Shown: piece by piece, positions 42,114-55,920 of the stretch
How the letters are laid out: each line of letters starts with the position of its first letter
Position numbering within the stretch: the stretch's first letter is position 1
Source of the DNA: Gordonia crocea
Lineage (GTDB): Bacteria > Actinomycetota > Actinomycetes > Mycobacteriales > Mycobacteriaceae
DNA: 64,000 bases
Assembly (NCBI RefSeq): GCF_009932435.1
Contig: NZ_BJOU01000001.1
Location: 496,001-560,000, forward strand
Reading direction: 5' to 3'
Made by a program: the position numbers and the translations under genes
The notes under the pieces: model-generated
The model's input: the letters and a program-made list of their open reading frames with translations, nothing else
The model's database searches: none
What the model was told of the DNA's origin: nothing

Positions 42114-43754
42114 TTAGTGGAGGAAGGGGACAGCCGAGTCGGCGAGCGAGAGCAGCCACTGCGGAGCGATACCGAAGCCGAGCGTGACCACGGCGCACAC
42201 GGCGATCGAAAGCGTCGTCACCAGGCTCGGCTGCCGGACTTCGACGGCCGACTCGTCGGCCGCCTCCTCGTCGGGATCGGTGAAGAACATCGCGACGATG
42301 ACCCGCAGGTAGAAGTAGGCGGCCACCGCGCTCGCCACCACGCCGACGATGACCAACGCCCACGCCCCCGACGACCCCGCCGCGGCGAACACCACGAACT
42401 TGGCGATGAACCCGGTCGTCAGCGGGATACCAGCGAACGCCAGCAGGAACAGCGCCAGCAGGGCGCCGACGAGGGGGCGGCTACGCCCGATCCCGGCCCA
42501 CGACTCCAGGCGGGTGGCCTCGCGGCCGGCCCCGTCGCGCACGACCGACAGCAACGCGAAACCGCCGAAGGCGGAGAAGGCATAAGCCGCCAGATAGAAC
42601 AGGATCGCCGAGAGTCCGGCGTCGTTCAGCGCGATCACCCCGACGAGGATGAACCCTGCGTGCACCATCGACGAATACGCGAACATCCGCTTGATGTCGC
42701 CCTGGGTCACCGCCATGATCGTCGCGATCACCATCGTCGCGATCGCCACCACCCACAACGCCGGCCGCCACTGGTCGGCCAACGACGGGAAGGTCACGTA
42801 GAAGACGCGTGCCAGGGCGACGAAGGCCGCCACCTTGGTCGCCGACGCCATGAACGCGGTGATCGGCGTCGGCGCACCCTGGTACACGTCGGGGACCCAC
42901 GAGCCGAAGGGCACCGCGCCCACCTTGAACAGCAGGCCGACGGCCAACAGCGACAGGCCGATCAGGGCGAGGGTCGCATCCGCCGAGCCGCTGATCACCG
43001 TCGCGGCGTCGGCGAGCGAGAGGGTTCCAGTCGCGCCGTAGACGAAGGAGGCGCCGAAGAGAAAGAACGCCGATGCGAAGGCGCCGAGCAGGAAGTACTT
43101 CAGCGCCGCCTCCTGCGACAGCAGACGACGACGACGGGCCAGACCGCACAGGATGTAGAGCGGCAGGGAGAAGACCTCGAGCGCGATGAACATCGTCAGC
43201 AGATCGCCGGCCGACCCGAACAGCATCATGCCGCCGGTCGCGAACAGCGTCAGCGGAAACACCTCGGTGGTGAGCGACCCGGTGCGGCCGGCGGCGAGTT
43301 CCGCCTCGGACCCGGGCACCGTCGACGCGGCCGGCGTGAACGGGTCGGCGACCAGATCGGAGTCGGAGCCGGCGCTGGCGGAGGGGACCGCCGAGGCCAC
43401 CGCCACCGGCGCCCACACGTTGTCCAGCCGCCGCTCGCTGCACACGAGGACGGTGAGGATGGCGACCGAGACGATCAGGCCCTGGGCGAACAGCGCCGGG
43501 CCGTCGAGGACGACGGCGCCGCTCATGGCGGTGCGATGCGATCCGCCGACGGCCAGGGCGATCACGGCCGCCAAGGCGCCCACCAGACCCGCCAGCGCCA
43601 GCACCAGCTGCGTGCGGGAGCGCCACCGCACCGGCAGGAAGGCGTCGACGAGGACGGCGAGCACGGCGGCACCGAAGACGACGAGCATCGGGGAGAGGGC
43701 CCGGTAGTCGATGCTGGGTGCGACCACGGTCGCGCCGAGGAAGACAGTGTTCAC
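42114..43754 (-). CDS. nuoN: NADH-quinone oxidoreductase subunit N
   Basis: 546 residues with about 14 membrane helices, homologous to Mrp antiporters. The proton-channel Lys is in FALYILCGL-type and FKVGAVPFGSWVPDVYQGAP segments. The GTG start at 43754 overlaps the nuoM stop (GTGA). A low-complexity Ser/Ala-rich insertion near residues 115-140 (SASAGSDSDLVADPFTPAAS) is longer than in enterobacterial NuoN. It is the last gene of the nuo operon and one of three proton-pumping subunits. Confidence 0.97.
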   Translation of the reverse strand: MNTVFLGATVVAPSIDYRALSPMLVVFGAAVLAVLVDAFLPVRWRSRTQLVLALAGLVGALAAVIALAVGGSHRTAMSGAVVLDGPALFAQGLIVSVAILTVLVCSERRLDNVWAPVAVASAVPSASAGSDSDLVADPFTPAASTVPGSEAELAAGRTGSLTTEVFPLTLFATGGMMLFGSAGDLLTMFIALEVFSLPLYILCGLARRRRLLSQEAALKYFLLGAFASAFFLFGASFVYGATGTLSLADAATVISGSADATLALIGLSLLAVGLLFKVGAVPFGSWVPDVYQGAPTPITAFMASATKVAAFVALARVFYVTFPSLADQWRPALWVVAIATMVIATIMAVTQGDIKRMFAYSSMVHAGFILVGVIALNDAGLSAILFYLAAYAFSAFGGFALLSVVRDGAGREATRLESWAGIGRSRPLVGALLALFLLAFAGIPLTTGFIAKFVVFAAAGSSGAWALVIVGVVASAVAAYFYLRVIVAMFFTDPDEEAADESAVEVRQPSLVTTLSIAVCAVVTLGFGIAPQWLLSLADSAVPFLH

Positions 43755-45373
43755 CGGTGGCCTCCCTGCCGCGGTACGACGGTGCTTGTGGTGCCGGGGG
43801 TCGGTGGCGGCGGTGCGACCGAAACCGACTGCAGGGTGTGGTCCACCGCCGGGGTGATGGCGTCCAAGGCGGGTCGGGGCCAGAACCCGAGGATCAAGAG
43901 TGCGGCGATCAGCGGGAAGAGCACGAGGCGCTCGCGGGCACGGAGGTCGCCGATACCCTCGGCGCGCGGGGTGACCGGGCCGCCCATCATCCGCTGGTAG
44001 GTCCACAGGATGTACACGGCCGAACCAACCAGGGCGACGGTCGCCAGGACGGCGGCCACCGGGTAGCGCCCGAAGCTGCCGATCATCACCAGGAACTCGG
44101 AGACGAACGGCGCCAGTCCGGGCAACGACAGGGTGGCGAGGCCGGCCACGAGGAAGACCGCCGAGAGCACCGGGGCGGCGCGCTGCACCCCGCCGAAGCC
44201 GTCGATCGCCCGGTTGCCGCCGGGGGCGTCGGCGGCACCCCGCCGTCCCACCAGGAACCCGGCCACGAGGAACAGGGCGGCGGTCGAGATGCCGTGGTTG
44301 ACCATGTAGAGGGTCGCGCCGGCCTGCGACTGCGGTGTCAGGGCGAAGACGCCGAGCACGATGAAGCCGAAATGCGAGATCGACGTGTAGGTGATCAGCC
44401 GCATCAGATCGGTTTGGGCGATTGCCAGGATCAGCCCGTAGACGATGCTGACGACGGCCAGGGCGCTCATCCACGGTGCGAACTTCGTGGCGGTGTCGCC
44501 GAAGAGTTCGACGACGAAGCGCAGCATCGCGAACGTGCCGACCTTGTCCATCACGGCCATCATCAGGACGCCGGTGGACGGGGTGCCGGCGACGGCCGCG
44601 TCGGGCAGCCAGGCGTGCACCGGCCACACCGGCGCCTTGACCGCGAAGGCGAACAGCAGGGCGCCGCAGATGGCGATCCCCGCCGGACCCCCGACGTCGA
44701 TCTTCCCGTCGGCGATGGCGGCGGTGAGATCGGTGAGCCCGAAGGTGCCGCGGCCGTCTTCGCCGAGTGAGGCGCGCACGGTCAACACGTACAACCCGAT
44801 CACCCCGGCGAGCATGATCAGCCCGCCAAAGAGGTTGTACAGCAAGAACTTCATGGCCGCCCGGGCGCGGACAGCACGGTCCAGCTCGCCCCAACCGCCG
44901 ATGAGGAAGTACATCGGGATGAGCATGGCCTCGAAGACGAGGTAGAACAGCAGCAGGTCGGTGGCGACGAAACTCAGCAGCACCATCGCCTCGACCGCGA
45001 GTGTCAGCGCGATGTAGCGGTGGACCGACGAGTCGTCGTCATCGGAACGCCAGGCCAGCAGCAGCAGCGGGATCAGCGCGGTGGTGAGCAGGACCAGGAC
45101 GAGGCCGATCCCGTCGAGCCCGAGCTCGTAGCGGGCGCCGATCGCCGGGATCCACCGGTGCGACTCGGTGAGGTCGAAGCGCGCGCCGGAGTCGGCGCGG
45201 AACGCGACGGTCATCGCGATCGACCAGCCGAGTGTCGCCACCGCGACGGCCAGTCCGGCTCCTCGGGCCCAGCGCCGACGGCGGTCGTCGACGGTCGCGG
45301 GCAGCGCGGCGATGGCGATCGCGCCGAGTGCGGGCAGCAACCACAGGACGGTCAGCCACGGTGTCGAGGTCAT
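43751..45373 (-). CDS. nuoM: NADH-quinone oxidoreductase subunit M
   Basis: 540 residues, about 14 membrane helices. Conserved segments are [17 protein letters not shown] with the key Glu, [17 protein letters not shown] with the channel Lys, and [18 protein letters not shown] 45373 overlaps the nuoL stop by 4 bp. It is the middle antiporter-like proton channel of complex I. Confidence 0.97.
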   Translation of the reverse strand: MTSTPWLTVLWLLPALGAIAIAALPATVDDRRRRWARGAGLAVAVATLGWSIAMTVAFRADSGARFDLTESHRWIPAIGARYELGLDGIGLVLVLLTTALIPLLLLAWRSDDDDSSVHRYIALTLAVEAMVLLSFVATDLLLFYLVFEAMLIPMYFLIGGWGELDRAVRARAAMKFLLYNLFGGLIMLAGVIGLYVLTVRASLGEDGRGTFGLTDLTAAIADGKIDVGGPAGIAICGALLFAFAVKAPVWPVHAWLPDAAVAGTPSTGVLMMAVMDKVGTFAMLRFVVELFGDTATKFAPWMSALAVVSIVYGLILAIAQTDLMRLITYTSISHFGFIVLGVFALTPQSQAGATLYMVNHGISTAALFLVAGFLVGRRGAADAPGGNRAIDGFGGVQRAAPVLSAVFLVAGLATLSLPGLAPFVSEFLVMIGSFGRYPVAAVLATVALVGSAVYILWTYQRMMGGPVTPRAEGIGDLRARERLVLFPLIAALLILGFWPRPALDAITPAVDHTLQSVSVAPPPPTPGTTSTVVPRQGGHR

Positions 45374-47268
45374 AGTGCCACCGCCAGGACCACCGCGGCG
45401 ACGATGACCGCGCCCGAGAGGATGGCGAGCGCATAGGAGCGCACATATCCGTTCTGGGTCTCGCGCAGCAGCCGCGACCCGCCGTCGACGCCGAGCGCGA
45501 GTCCGGTTTCGGCACCGGCAAACCCGCGGTCCTCGACGACCCGCAGCGCCGCGGTGAGCTGCTGTCCGGGAACCATCAAGGCTGCTTCGTTGAATCGGTC
45601 GCCGTAGAGGTCGGCGCGCGCCGCCCGGGTCAGCGGCGACCCGGCGGGCGCGGTGGCGGGCACCTCGTCGCGGTACATCCGCCAGGCGATCCCGACCCCG
45701 ACGGCGACGACGGCGAGCACGCCGAGGCTGATCAGCCAGGCCGGGACGGGCAGCTCGTGGTGGGCCTCGCCGGTGATGGGGGCCAGCCAGTCCGCGAGGC
45801 GGCCGCCGACGACGAACAGCGCACCGGCCCCGACCGAGCCGAAGGCCAGCACGATCATCGGCCCGGTCATCGACGCCGGGGCCTCGTGCGGGTGTGGGTG
45901 CGCCCCGTCGGTCGGCTGCCAGCGCGGCGTGCCGAAGAAGGTCAGGATCATCACCCGCGTCATGTAGAACGCGGTCAGCCCGGCGCCGATCACGGTGGCC
46001 GCGCCGAGGACCGGCCCGCGGATGCCGCCGGCGCCGAACGCGGCCTCGATGATGTGGTCCTTGGTGAAGAACCCGGCCAGCGGTGGGATGCCGATGATGG
46101 CCAGGTACGCCAGGCCGAAGGTGGCGAAGGTGATCGGCATGGCCTTGCGCAGGCCGCCGTAGCGGCGCATGTCGGTCTCGTCGTTCATCGCGTGCATGAC
46201 CGCGCCGGAGCCGAGGAACAGCCCGGCCTTGAAGAATCCGTGCGCCAGCAGGTGCGCGATGGCGAACACGTAGCCCGCCGGCCCCAACCCGGCGGCCAGC
46301 ACCATGTAGCCGATCTGGCTCATCGTCGACGCGGCGAGCGCCTTCTTGATGTCGTCCTTCGCGCAACCGATGATCGCGCCGAACACCAACGTCACCGCGC
46401 CGACCACGACGACGGCGGTCTGCGCGGAGGGCGCGTGGTCGAAGACCGGCCCGGACCGCACGATCAGGTAGACGCCGGCGGTGACCATGGTGGCGGCGTG
46501 GATCAGGGCCGAGACCGGGGTCGGGCCCTCCATCGCGTCGCCGAGCCAGGACTGCAGCGGCACCTGGGCGGATTTGGCGCAGGCGGCCAGCAGAAGCATC
46601 AGCCCGACGGCGGTCAGCGTCGACTCCGGCGCGGTCGCGGTGGCGGCCAGGACGTCGGAGACTCGGAAGGAGCCGAAGTGGGTGAAGATGATCATCAGGG
46701 CGATGACGAAGCCCATGTCGCCGACGCGGTTGACGACGAAGGCCTTCTTCGCGGCGGTCGCGGCGGACTTCTTGTACTGCCAGAACCCGATGAGCAGGTA
46801 CGACGCCAGGCCCACGCCCTCCCAGCCGGCGTACATCAGCACGTAGTTGTCGGCCAGGACGAGCAGCAGCATCGCCGCGACGAACAGGTTGAGGTAGGCG
46901 AAGAAGCGCCGGCGGTCGGGATCGTGCGACATGTACCCGATCGAGTAGACGTGGATGAGGAAGCCGACGCCGGTGATGAGCAGGGCGAAGCAGATCGACA
47001 ACTGATCGAGCCGCAGTGCGATGTCCACCTGCAGCCGGTCCACCGGGATCCACGAGTAGAACCGCACGGTGACCGGCCGGTCCAACTGGTCGCGCATGAG
47101 CATCCGCGACCACAGGCAGGCGGTGATCAGAAAGGATGCCCCGACGAGGGCGGTCGACAGCAGGTGGCCCCACCGGTCGGCGCGTCGGCCCAGGATCAGG
47201 GTCAAGGCGGCCCCCAGAGCGGGCAGCCCGGGCACCAGGCCCAGCAGTTCGATCGACGTGGCGGTCAT
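45370..47268 (-). CDS. nuoL: NADH-quinone oxidoreductase subunit L
   Basis: 632 residues, about 16 helices and the long lateral helix at the C-terminus. Key segments: [40 protein letters not shown] with the channel Lys, and [17 protein letters not shown]. The ATG at 47268 lies 7 bp after nuoK, and the end overlaps nuoM. It is the distal proton channel of complex I. Confidence 0.97.
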   Translation of the reverse strand: MTATSIELLGLVPGLPALGAALTLILGRRADRWGHLLSTALVGASFLITACLWSRMLMRDQLDRPVTVRFYSWIPVDRLQVDIALRLDQLSICFALLITGVGFLIHVYSIGYMSHDPDRRRFFAYLNLFVAAMLLLVLADNYVLMYAGWEGVGLASYLLIGFWQYKKSAATAAKKAFVVNRVGDMGFVIALMIIFTHFGSFRVSDVLAATATAPESTLTAVGLMLLLAACAKSAQVPLQSWLGDAMEGPTPVSALIHAATMVTAGVYLIVRSGPVFDHAPSAQTAVVVVGAVTLVFGAIIGCAKDDIKKALAASTMSQIGYMVLAAGLGPAGYVFAIAHLLAHGFFKAGLFLGSGAVMHAMNDETDMRRYGGLRKAMPITFATFGLAYLAIIGIPPLAGFFTKDHIIEAAFGAGGIRGPVLGAATVIGAGLTAFYMTRVMILTFFGTPRWQPTDGAHPHPHEAPASMTGPMIVLAFGSVGAGALFVVGGRLADWLAPITGEAHHELPVPAWLISLGVLAVVAVGVGIAWRMYRDEVPATAPAGSPLTRAARADLYGDRFNEAALMVPGQQLTAALRVVEDRGFAGAETGLALGVDGGSRLLRETQNGYVRSYALAILSGAVIVAAVVLAVAL

Positions 47269-47275
47269 CGGCGGC

Positions 47276-47575
47276 TCACCGGGCCAGCAGATTCGCGTCG
47301 TCGACCGAGGCCGAGCGCCTGGTCCGGTAGATGGTCATGATGATCGCGAGGCCGACGACGACCTCGGCCGCGGCGACGACCATCGTGAAGAAGGCGATGG
47401 TCTGGCCGTCGAAGGTGCCGTGCATGCGGGCGAAGGTGACGAAGGACAGGTTCGCCGCGTTGAGCATGAGCTCGACGCACATGAAGACCACGATCGCGTT
47501 GCGCCGCAACAGGACTCCTGCCGCACCGATGGTGAAGAGTAGCGCGGCGATGTAGAGGTAGTTGGCGGGGTTCAT
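47276..47575 (-). CDS. nuoK: NADH-quinone oxidoreductase subunit K
   Basis: 99 residues, three membrane helices. The two conserved membrane Glu residues are in [20 protein letters not shown] and [17 protein letters not shown] 47575 shares a base with the nuoJ stop. Normal length and position between nuoJ and nuoL. Confidence 0.97.
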   Translation of the reverse strand: MNPANYLYIAALLFTIGAAGVLLRRNAIVVFMCVELMLNAANLSFVTFARMHGTFDGQTIAFFTMVVAAAEVVVGLAIIMTIYRTRRSASVDDANLLAR

Positions 47576-48375
47576 CAGTCGTCGCCCCCGATCGCGGGAT
47601 CGTCGGTACCGGGTTCGCCGCGCACCGGGCCGCCGCCGAGGGTCTTGTTCACCGACAGGGGCGACGGCGAGCCGTCAGGCAGCCGGGCCGGGACGTCGAC
47701 GGCGTTGTGCCGGGCGAAGACCCCGGAGGCCGGCAGGGGCGTCGGCGGGACCGGGGAGTCGGCGCGGAACCGGGCCATGGACAGCTCGCGCTGGGTGGGT
47801 CGGGCGGTGGTGCGCGGCCGGTGGGCCAGGACCATGGCGCCGAGGGTGGCGGTGATCAGCAGGGCCCCGGTCAACTCGAACGCCCACAGGTATTTCCCGA
47901 AGATGAGTCGGCCGAGATCGGCGATGGCCTCGTTGCCGCCGGTCGCCGAGCTGAAGCCGACGAAGGTCGCGAGGGTGGCGTTGGCGATGGCCGCGATCAG
48001 CAGCACCCCGAACCCGAGGCCCAGTCCGATGGCGACGAAGCGCTGGCCGCGGATCGTCTCGACCAGGGAGTCGGCGGAGTCAACGCCGATCAGCATGATG
48101 ACGAACAGGAACAACATCATCACCGCGCCGGTGTACACGACGATCTGCACGATGCCCAGGAACAGCGCCCCCTGCGCGATGTAGAACACCGCGAGGATCA
48201 GCATTGTCATGGCCAGGAACATCGCCGAGTAGACGGCCTTGGGCGAGCACACCACGCCCAGTGCGCCGAGGACGACGATGACGCCGAGGACCCAGAACTG
48301 CACGGCTTCGCCGGTGGAGGTGCGCGTCAACTCCGCGGCGAGGCTGATGCCCGTCGCCGTGACCGCGCCCGTCAT
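47575..48375 (-). CDS. nuoJ: NADH-quinone oxidoreductase subunit J
   Basis: 266 residues. Five membrane helices include [20 protein letters not shown] and [15 protein letters not shown], which form the quinone-coupling region. The C-terminal 80 or so residues are a polar, Pro-rich tail ([20 protein letters not shown]), as in other actinobacteria. ATG 48375 overlaps nuoI by 4 bp. Confidence 0.96.
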   Translation of the reverse strand: MTGAVTATGISLAAELTRTSTGEAVQFWVLGVIVVLGALGVVCSPKAVYSAMFLAMTMLILAVFYIAQGALFLGIVQIVVYTGAVMMLFLFVIMLIGVDSADSLVETIRGQRFVAIGLGLGFGVLLIAAIANATLATFVGFSSATGGNEAIADLGRLIFGKYLWAFELTGALLITATLGAMVLAHRPRTTARPTQRELSMARFRADSPVPPTPLPASGVFARHNAVDVPARLPDGSPSPLSVNKTLGGGPVRGEPGTDDPAIGGDD

Positions 48376-48923
48376 CGGGTCGTCTCCGCCGCGCCCTCTG
48401 GGGAAGTCGGGTCCGGGTCTTGGGCCTGCCCGGCCTGCCCGAGGTAGTAGTCGACGGCGCGGGCGGGTTTGTGCTGCGGGGTCGGTTCGGCGCCGGGCGG
48501 CGGCGGGGCCAGCAAACGGTCCTTCTCGTAGATCAGGTCGCCGCGGTTGTCGTCGGCGAGTTCGAACTCGTGGGTCATGGTCAGCGCCCGGGTCGGGCAG
48601 GCCTCGATGCACAGCGCGCAGCCGATACAGCGCAGGTAGTTGATCTGGTAGACGCGGCCGTATCGCTCGCCGGGTGAGTAGCGCTCCTCGTCGGTGTTGG
48701 GCGCGCCTTCGACGAAGATCGCGTCGGCCGGGCAGGCCCAGGCGCACAGCTCGCAGCCGATGCACTTCTCCAGCCCGTCGTCGTAGCGGTTGAGCTGGTG
48801 GCGGCCGTGGTAGCGCGCGGCGACCGGTGCCGGTTCCTCCGGGTACTGCTCGGTGATGGGTTCGCGGAACATGCCGCCGAACATGACGCCGAAACCGGCG
48901 ATGGGTTTACCGAAGTCAGGCAT
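48372..48923 (-). CDS. nuoI: NADH-quinone oxidoreductase subunit I
   Basis: 183 residues with two [4Fe-4S] ferredoxin motifs: [20 protein letters not shown] and [16 protein letters not shown]. These are clusters N6a and N6b of the peripheral arm. The start overlaps nuoH by 8 bp and the end overlaps nuoJ by 4 bp. The Pro-rich C-terminal extension is common in actinobacteria. Confidence 0.97.
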   Translation of the reverse strand: MPDFGKPIAGFGVMFGGMFREPITEQYPEEPAPVAARYHGRHQLNRYDDGLEKCIGCELCAWACPADAIFVEGAPNTDEERYSPGERYGRVYQINYLRCIGCALCIEACPTRALTMTHEFELADDNRGDLIYEKDRLLAPPPPGAEPTPQHKPARAVDYYLGQAGQAQDPDPTSPEGAAETTR

Positions 48924-50181
48924 TGGTCACCTCCGGGACGGGGCGGGTCGCGCCGGCGGTGGCGCCGGGCAACGGGGGGACGGGGAAGGCCGGTGACAGC
49001 GACGCGGCGGCGCCCGACGAGGGGGCGGCGCGTTCGCGCGGTGCCCGCATTGCGCGCACGATCCCGCCGAGCAGGAGGGCGGCGGCGAGCACCCCGCCGA
49101 CGGCCAAGACCACCGCGCGGGTGGTGTCCGACGAGTTGAGGGTGGCGGCGCGGATGAGGGCCACCACCATGACCCAGGTCAGCGACGCCGGGATGAGGAC
49201 CCGCCACCCCAGCCCCATGAATTGGTCGTAGCGCAGCCGGGGCAGCGTGGTGCGCAGCCAGATGAAGACGAAGAGGAAGACCCACACCTTGGCGACGAAC
49301 CAGAGCACCGGGAGCCAACCGGAGTTCGCGCCGGGGATCAGGCTCAGCGGCCACGGGGCCATCCAGCCGCCGAGGAACAGGATCGTCGCCAGTGCCGCGA
49401 CCGTCGTCATGTTCACGTATTCGGCGAGCATGAACATCGCGAACTTCAGCGAGGAGTACTCGGTGTGGAAGCCGCCGACGAGCTCGCCCTCGGCCTCGGG
49501 CAGGTCGAAGGGTGCGCGGTTGGTCTCGCCGACCATGGAGATGGCGTAGATGATGAACGACGGAAGCAGCAGCAGGATGAACCAGTGGCGGTGCTGGCTG
49601 CCGATGATCTCCGACGTCGACATCGTCGATGACAGCAGGAACACCGCGGCGAAGCACAACCCCATGGCGATCTCGTAGGAGATGACCTGTGCGGTGGAGC
49701 GCAGGCCGCCCAGCAGCGGATAGGTGCTGCCCGACGACCAGCCCGCCAAGACGATTCCGTACACGCCGATCGAGGTGATGGCGAGGATGTACAACACCGC
49801 GACGGGCAGGTCGGTCAGTTGCAGCGGGGTGTGGTGGCCGAACACCGACACCGACGGGCCGAACGGGATGACGGCGAACGCGGTGAAGGCGGGGATGGTC
49901 GCGATGATCGGGGCGAGCAGGTAGATCGGGCGGTCCACCCCGGCCGGGGTCAGCCCCTCCTTGAGGGCGAGTTTCACCCCGTCGGCGAGGCTTTGCAGCG
50001 CGCCGTGCCAGCCGACCCGGTTGGGGCCGTAGCGCCGCTGCATCCGGGCCATGATCTTGCGTTCGGCGAGGATCGCCACGAGCACGGTCAGCACCAGGAA
50101 ACCGAAGATGGCAACCGCCTTGGCGACGACCAGCCACCACGTGTCGTGGCCGAAGGACTCCAGCGTCGGGAAGTCGATCAC
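48916..50181 (-). CDS. nuoH: NADH-quinone oxidoreductase subunit H
   Basis: 421 residues, eight core membrane helices. Family segments: [40 protein letters not shown] and [20 protein letters not shown], which line the quinone channel. GTG 50181 overlaps the nuoG stop by 4 bp. A polar C-terminal tail (from about residue 375) is an actinobacterial extension. Confidence 0.97.
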   Translation of the reverse strand: MIDFPTLESFGHDTWWLVVAKAVAIFGFLVLTVLVAILAERKIMARMQRRYGPNRVGWHGALQSLADGVKLALKEGLTPAGVDRPIYLLAPIIATIPAFTAFAVIPFGPSVSVFGHHTPLQLTDLPVAVLYILAITSIGVYGIVLAGWSSGSTYPLLGGLRSTAQVISYEIAMGLCFAAVFLLSSTMSTSEIIGSQHRHWFILLLLPSFIIYAISMVGETNRAPFDLPEAEGELVGGFHTEYSSLKFAMFMLAEYVNMTTVAALATILFLGGWMAPWPLSLIPGANSGWLPVLWFVAKVWVFLFVFIWLRTTLPRLRYDQFMGLGWRVLIPASLTWVMVVALIRAATLNSSDTTRAVVLAVGGVLAAALLLGGIVRAMRAPRERAAPSSGAAASLSPAFPVPPLPGATAGATRPVPEVTNA

Positions 50182-52562
50182 CGGTCCGCCTCCGTCTCGT
50201 CGGGGCCGCCGGGGGCGAGGGCGACGACGTCGCCGGGGCGCGCGCCCAACTGCGGGTAGATCTGCGACCCGGGAGAGTTCATCGGGACCCACACCACCCC
50301 GTCGGGCATATCGGTGACGACCAGTGGCAGGGTCACCGATCCGGCCCGCCCGGTCACCGTGAGCCGCTGCCCGTCGGCCGCGCCCACACCGGCCGCGGTG
50401 GCCGCGGACAACCGGGCCACGGGCGCATGGGCGGTGGCCGCCAGGTTGGGCTCGCCGTCCTGCAGGCGCCCGCGGTCCAGCAACTGCCGCCAGCTCGCCA
50501 ACAGGGCGTGACCGGCGGTGGGGACCACCGGGGCCGGGCTCGGCGCCGGCGGCAGGTCGGCGCGCTTGCCGGTCCACGCGCCCATCCGCTGCAGCTCGGC
50601 GTGGATCTGGGTCGCCGAGTCGCAGCCGAGGTCGATGCCGGCGGCCTGGGCGAGGGCGGTCAGCACGCGGTGGTCCGACATCTGCCCACCGCCGTCGATG
50701 GCCGGCCCGAAGGCCCGGGGTCGCCCCTCCCAGTCGACGAAGGTGCCGGCCTTCTCGGCGACCGCGGCGACGGGGAAGACGACGTCGGCGTACTCGGTGA
50801 CCGTGCTCGGCCGCTGTTCGAGGCTGACCACGAATCCTGCCGTCGACAGGGCCGCGCGGGCGGCGTCGACGTCGGGCAGGTCCTCGACCTCCACCCCGCC
50901 GACGACGACGGCGGTGAGCCGGCGCCCGACGAGGGCGTCGAGGAGGGCGGGAGTGCCGCGGCCCGGCTCGGCGGGCAGCTCCGTGCCCCACACGGCTTCG
51001 AGTTCGGCGCGGGCGTCGGCGTCGGCGACCGGGCGCCCACCCGGCAACAGGTTGGGCAGGGCGCCCACGTCGGCCGCGCCGCGTTCACCGGCCCGCCGCG
51101 GTACCCAGCCCACCCGGGCGCCGGTGTGGTCGGCGACGGTGGCGGCCACCGTCAGGGCGCCGGGACTCAGGGCCAGGCGCTCGCCGAGCAGCAGGATCGC
51201 GCCGGGGGTGGCGAGCAGGTCGCGGGTGGCGGGGTCGGCCAGGGCTGCCGCCTCGCTGCCGGGCAGGCAGGGGATCCGGCTCCCGCCGATCTTGACCAGG
51301 CCGCGTGAACTCCACGGGGCGATCGAGTGCACGGCGGTGGTCCCCGCGCGGACCGCTTTGCGCAGCCGCAGGAAGATCATCGGCGATTCTTCTTCGGGCT
51401 CCAGCCCGGCGAGGACGACGACGGGGGCCTCGGTGAGGTCGGTGTAGGTCACCGTCATCGGGGAGCCGGCGATCTGGTGGGCGAGGAAGTCGGCCTCCTC
51501 GTCGCTGCTTGCGCGCGCGCGGAAGTCGATGTCATTGGTGTCCAACACCGTTCGGGCGAACTTCGCATACGCGTAGGCGTCCTCGACGGTGGCCCGGCCG
51601 CCGACCAACACGCCGGTGCGCGCGTCGGACAGCCCCTGCGCCGCGACCGCCAGCGCGTGCGGCCAGGACGCCGGGTGTAGGTGACCGTCGGGTCCGCGGA
51701 CCAGCGGGTTGGCGAGCCGGTCGGGCTGGGTTGCGTACGGGAACGCCCATCGGCCCTTGTCGCAGTTCCACTCGTCGTTGACCTGGGGATCGTCGCCGGC
51801 GAGACGGCGCAACACCTTCCCGCGGCGCTCGTCGGTCCGCTGGGCGCAACCGCCGGCGCAGTGTTCGCAGACGCTGGGCGTCGAGCGCAGGTCGAACGGG
51901 CGGGCGCGGAACCGGTAGGCGGTGTTGGTCAGGGCGCCCACCGGGCAGATCTGCACGGTGTTGCCGGAGAAGTACGAATCGAACGGGTCGTCTTCGTAGA
52001 TGCTGACCTGTTGCAGCGCGCCGCGGTCGGCGAGGTCGATCAACGGGTCGCCGGCGATCTCGTCGGAGAAGCGGGTGCACCGGGCGCACAGGACGCAGCG
52101 CTCACGGTCGAGCAGCACCTCCGCCGACAGCGGCACCGGTTTGGTGTAGCGCCGCTTGACCCCGTCGAAGCGCGTGTCCGGGCTGGCCGCCGTCATCGCC
52201 TGGTTCTGCAGCGGGCACTCGCCGCCCTTGTCGCAGGTGGGGCAGTCCAACGGGTGGTTGATGAGCAGCAGTTCCATCACCCCGTGCTGGGCGCGGGCGG
52301 CATCGGGAGAGGTGGCCTGGGTGCGCACCACCATGTCGGCGGAGACGACGGTGGTGCACGAGGCCATCGGCCTGCGCTGCCCCTCCACCTCGACGAGGCA
52401 TTGGCGGCAGGCGCCGACCGGGTCCAGCAGCGGGTGGTCGCAGAAGCGGGGGATCTCGATGCCCAACATTTCGGCGGCCCGGATCACCAGGGTGCCGGCC
52501 GGCACGGTGATCGACTGGCCGTCGATCGTGAGGGTGACCAGGTCGGTCTCCACCGTCGTCAT
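50178..52562 (-). CDS. nuoG: NADH-quinone oxidoreductase subunit G
   Basis: 794 residues. The N-terminal [2Fe-2S] site is [20 protein letters not shown], then [33 protein letters not shown] and a further cluster CEHCAGGC...C, followed by a molybdopterin-enzyme-like region. The extra N7-type ligands are present. ATG 52562 overlaps nuoF by 4 bp. It carries electrons from NuoF/E towards NuoI. Confidence 0.97.
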   Translation of the reverse strand: MTTVETDLVTLTIDGQSITVPAGTLVIRAAEMLGIEIPRFCDHPLLDPVGACRQCLVEVEGQRRPMASCTTVVSADMVVRTQATSPDAARAQHGVMELLLINHPLDCPTCDKGGECPLQNQAMTAASPDTRFDGVKRRYTKPVPLSAEVLLDRERCVLCARCTRFSDEIAGDPLIDLADRGALQQVSIYEDDPFDSYFSGNTVQICPVGALTNTAYRFRARPFDLRSTPSVCEHCAGGCAQRTDERRGKVLRRLAGDDPQVNDEWNCDKGRWAFPYATQPDRLANPLVRGPDGHLHPASWPHALAVAAQGLSDARTGVLVGGRATVEDAYAYAKFARTVLDTNDIDFRARASSDEEADFLAHQIAGSPMTVTYTDLTEAPVVVLAGLEPEEESPMIFLRLRKAVRAGTTAVHSIAPWSSRGLVKIGGSRIPCLPGSEAAALADPATRDLLATPGAILLLGERLALSPGALTVAATVADHTGARVGWVPRRAGERGAADVGALPNLLPGGRPVADADARAELEAVWGTELPAEPGRGTPALLDALVGRRLTAVVVGGVEVEDLPDVDAARAALSTAGFVVSLEQRPSTVTEYADVVFPVAAVAEKAGTFVDWEGRPRAFGPAIDGGGQMSDHRVLTALAQAAGIDLGCDSATQIHAELQRMGAWTGKRADLPPAPSPAPVVPTAGHALLASWRQLLDRGRLQDGEPNLAATAHAPVARLSAATAAGVGAADGQRLTVTGRAGSVTLPLVVTDMPDGVVWVPMNSPGSQIYPQLGARPGDVVALAPGGPDETEADR

Positions 52563-54615
52563 CGGGCACCTCCCCCGTACGTGGTCGACGCGGCCGGGTC
52601 GAAGGGGCAGTGCCCCAGGCGCGCATGCTCGATGTACTCGTCGCGGAAGAGCGCGAGCGACGACGTGATGGGTGCGCCGGCCGCGTCGCCGAGTGCGCAG
52701 AAGGCCTTCCCGACAATGCTGTCGGTGACGTCGAGGAGCTTCTCCAGATCGCCGGGCCGGCCCTCCCCGGCCTCCAGGCGCTCCATGAGCTGGACGAGCC
52801 AGTAGGTGCCCTCGCGGCAGGGGGTGCATTTGCCGCAGGACTCGTGTTGGTAGAACTCGCTCCACCGCAGCACCGCGCGCACGACGCAGGTCGTCTCGTC
52901 GAAGAGCTGGATGGCCTTGGTGCCCAACATCGATCCGGCGCCGGCGACGCCCTCGTAGTCCAGCGGCATGTCCAGGTGGTCGGCGGTCAGCAGGGGCGTC
53001 GACGATCCGCCGGGGGTCCAGAACTTCAGGTGGTGCCCGGCGCGGATCCCGCCGGCCAACTCCAACAGCTCGCGCAGGGTGACGCCCAACGGGGCCTCGT
53101 ACTGGCCGGGGCGGGTGACGTGCCCGGACAGCGAGTACAGGGTGAAGCCGGGCGACTTCTCGGTGCCGAACTCGCGGAACCAGTCCGGGCTGTTGCGCAG
53201 AATCGCCGGGACGCTGGCGATGGACTCCACGTTGTTGACGACGGTGGGGCTGGCATACAGCCCGGCGACGGCGGGGAAGGGCGGACGTAGGCGCGGCTGG
53301 CCGCGGCGGCCCTCCAGCGAGTCGAGGAGTGCGGTCTCCTCGCCGCAGATGTACGCCCCGGCCCCGGCGTGCACGACGAGGTCGAGATCGAAACCCGAAC
53401 CCAGGATGTCGGTGCCGAGCAGGCCCGCGGCATACGCCTCGTCGACGGCGCGGCGCAGCCGGGCGATCACCGAGGCGACCTCGCCGCGGACGTAGATGAA
53501 CGCCTGGTTGGCGCGGATCGCGTAGCTCGCGATGATCATGCCCTCGACCAAGGCGTGCGGCGACCCGAGCATGAGGGGCATGTCCTTGCAGGTGCCCGGC
53601 TCGGACTCGTCGGCGTTGACCACGAGGTAGTGCGCCTTGCCGCCCTCCTTGGGGGCTTGCGGGATGAACGACCACTTCGTCCCGACGGGGAAGCCGGCCC
53701 CGCCGCGGCCGCGCAGACCGGAGGCCTTCACGATTTCGATGACCTCGTCGGGGGAGAGGTTCAGCGCCTCACGCAGCCCGTGGTAGCCGTTGTCCTCGCG
53801 GTAGGCGGCCAGCGTCCACGACTCCGGCTGCCCCCACGTGCGGCTCAGCACCGGCACGGTCGCCGGCTCCGGCTTGCGCGGCGCGGGGGTGAAGCCGGCG
53901 GGGGTCCCGGCGTCGGCGTCCTTGTTGCTGTCGTTGTCGTCGTCGGGTGTTTGCGCCCCGGCCAGCAGTCGGGAGACCTGCCGGAAGGAGCACAGGGTCG
54001 GAACCCCGCGGCTCGGCGGCACTGCGACCCCGGCCCGCAGGTCGTCGACGAGTTCGACGCTGCTCGTCGGCGACTGGTCGTCGAAGAACTCCCAGTTGAC
54101 CATGACGACCGGTGCGTGGTCGCAGGCCGCGTTGCACTCGACGTGTTCGAGGGTGATCCGCCCGTCGGCGGTGGTTTCGCCGGGGTCGATCCCCAGGTGT
54201 TCGCGCAGCGTGGCAAGGATCTCGTCGCCGCCCATCACCGCGCAGGTGGTGTTGGTGCAGACGCCGACGAGGTACTCGCCGGTCGGTTGCTTGCGGTACA
54301 TCGAGTAGAAGGTGGCCACCGATGCGACCTGGGCCCGCGTCAGGCCCAGTTGCGTTGCGCAGAAACCGATCCCGGCCTTGGTGAGGCAGCTGTCCTGTGC
54401 CTGGACCAGGTGCAGCAGCGGCAGCAGCGCCGAACGCGATTGCGGGTAGCGCGCGATGATCGGCGCGGCGTCGGCGGCCAGTGCCGCGGTGACCTCGGCG
54501 GGGTACTCGTCGGGGCCGTCGAAGGTGATCACCGGATGCGGCTCGCCCTGGCGGGGCAGCCCCAGCTCGACGGGCACCGGTGCGGTGCGCACGGCGTCGG
54601 GGTTCAGTTCGGTGG

Positions 54616-54619
<4 letters not shown>
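52559..54619 (-). CDS. nuoEF: NuoE-NuoF in one reading frame (possible fusion)
   Basis: One open frame of 686 residues with no stop. Residues about 1-254 are NuoE: [2Fe-2S] ligands in [14 protein letters not shown] and [11 protein letters not shown]. Residues from about 255 are Nuo[21 protein letters not shown], the NADH/FMN site [31 protein letters not shown], and the [4Fe-4S] motif [19 protein letters not shown] at 53857 with GGAG upstream would give a normal 432-residue NuoF, so internal initiation is possible. The linker is acidic and Asp/Asn-rich. In most relatives the two are separate genes. Confidence 0.88.

Positions 54620-55919
<1,300 letters not shown>

Positions 55920-55920
<1 letters not shown>

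Noticed and set aside
42081..44000. Long plus-strand ORF (639 codons) opposite nuoN/nuoM
   Set aside because: It is an antisense shadow of high-GC coding sequence, with His/Arg/Gly-rich low-complexity translation and no domain; nuoN and nuoM account for the region.
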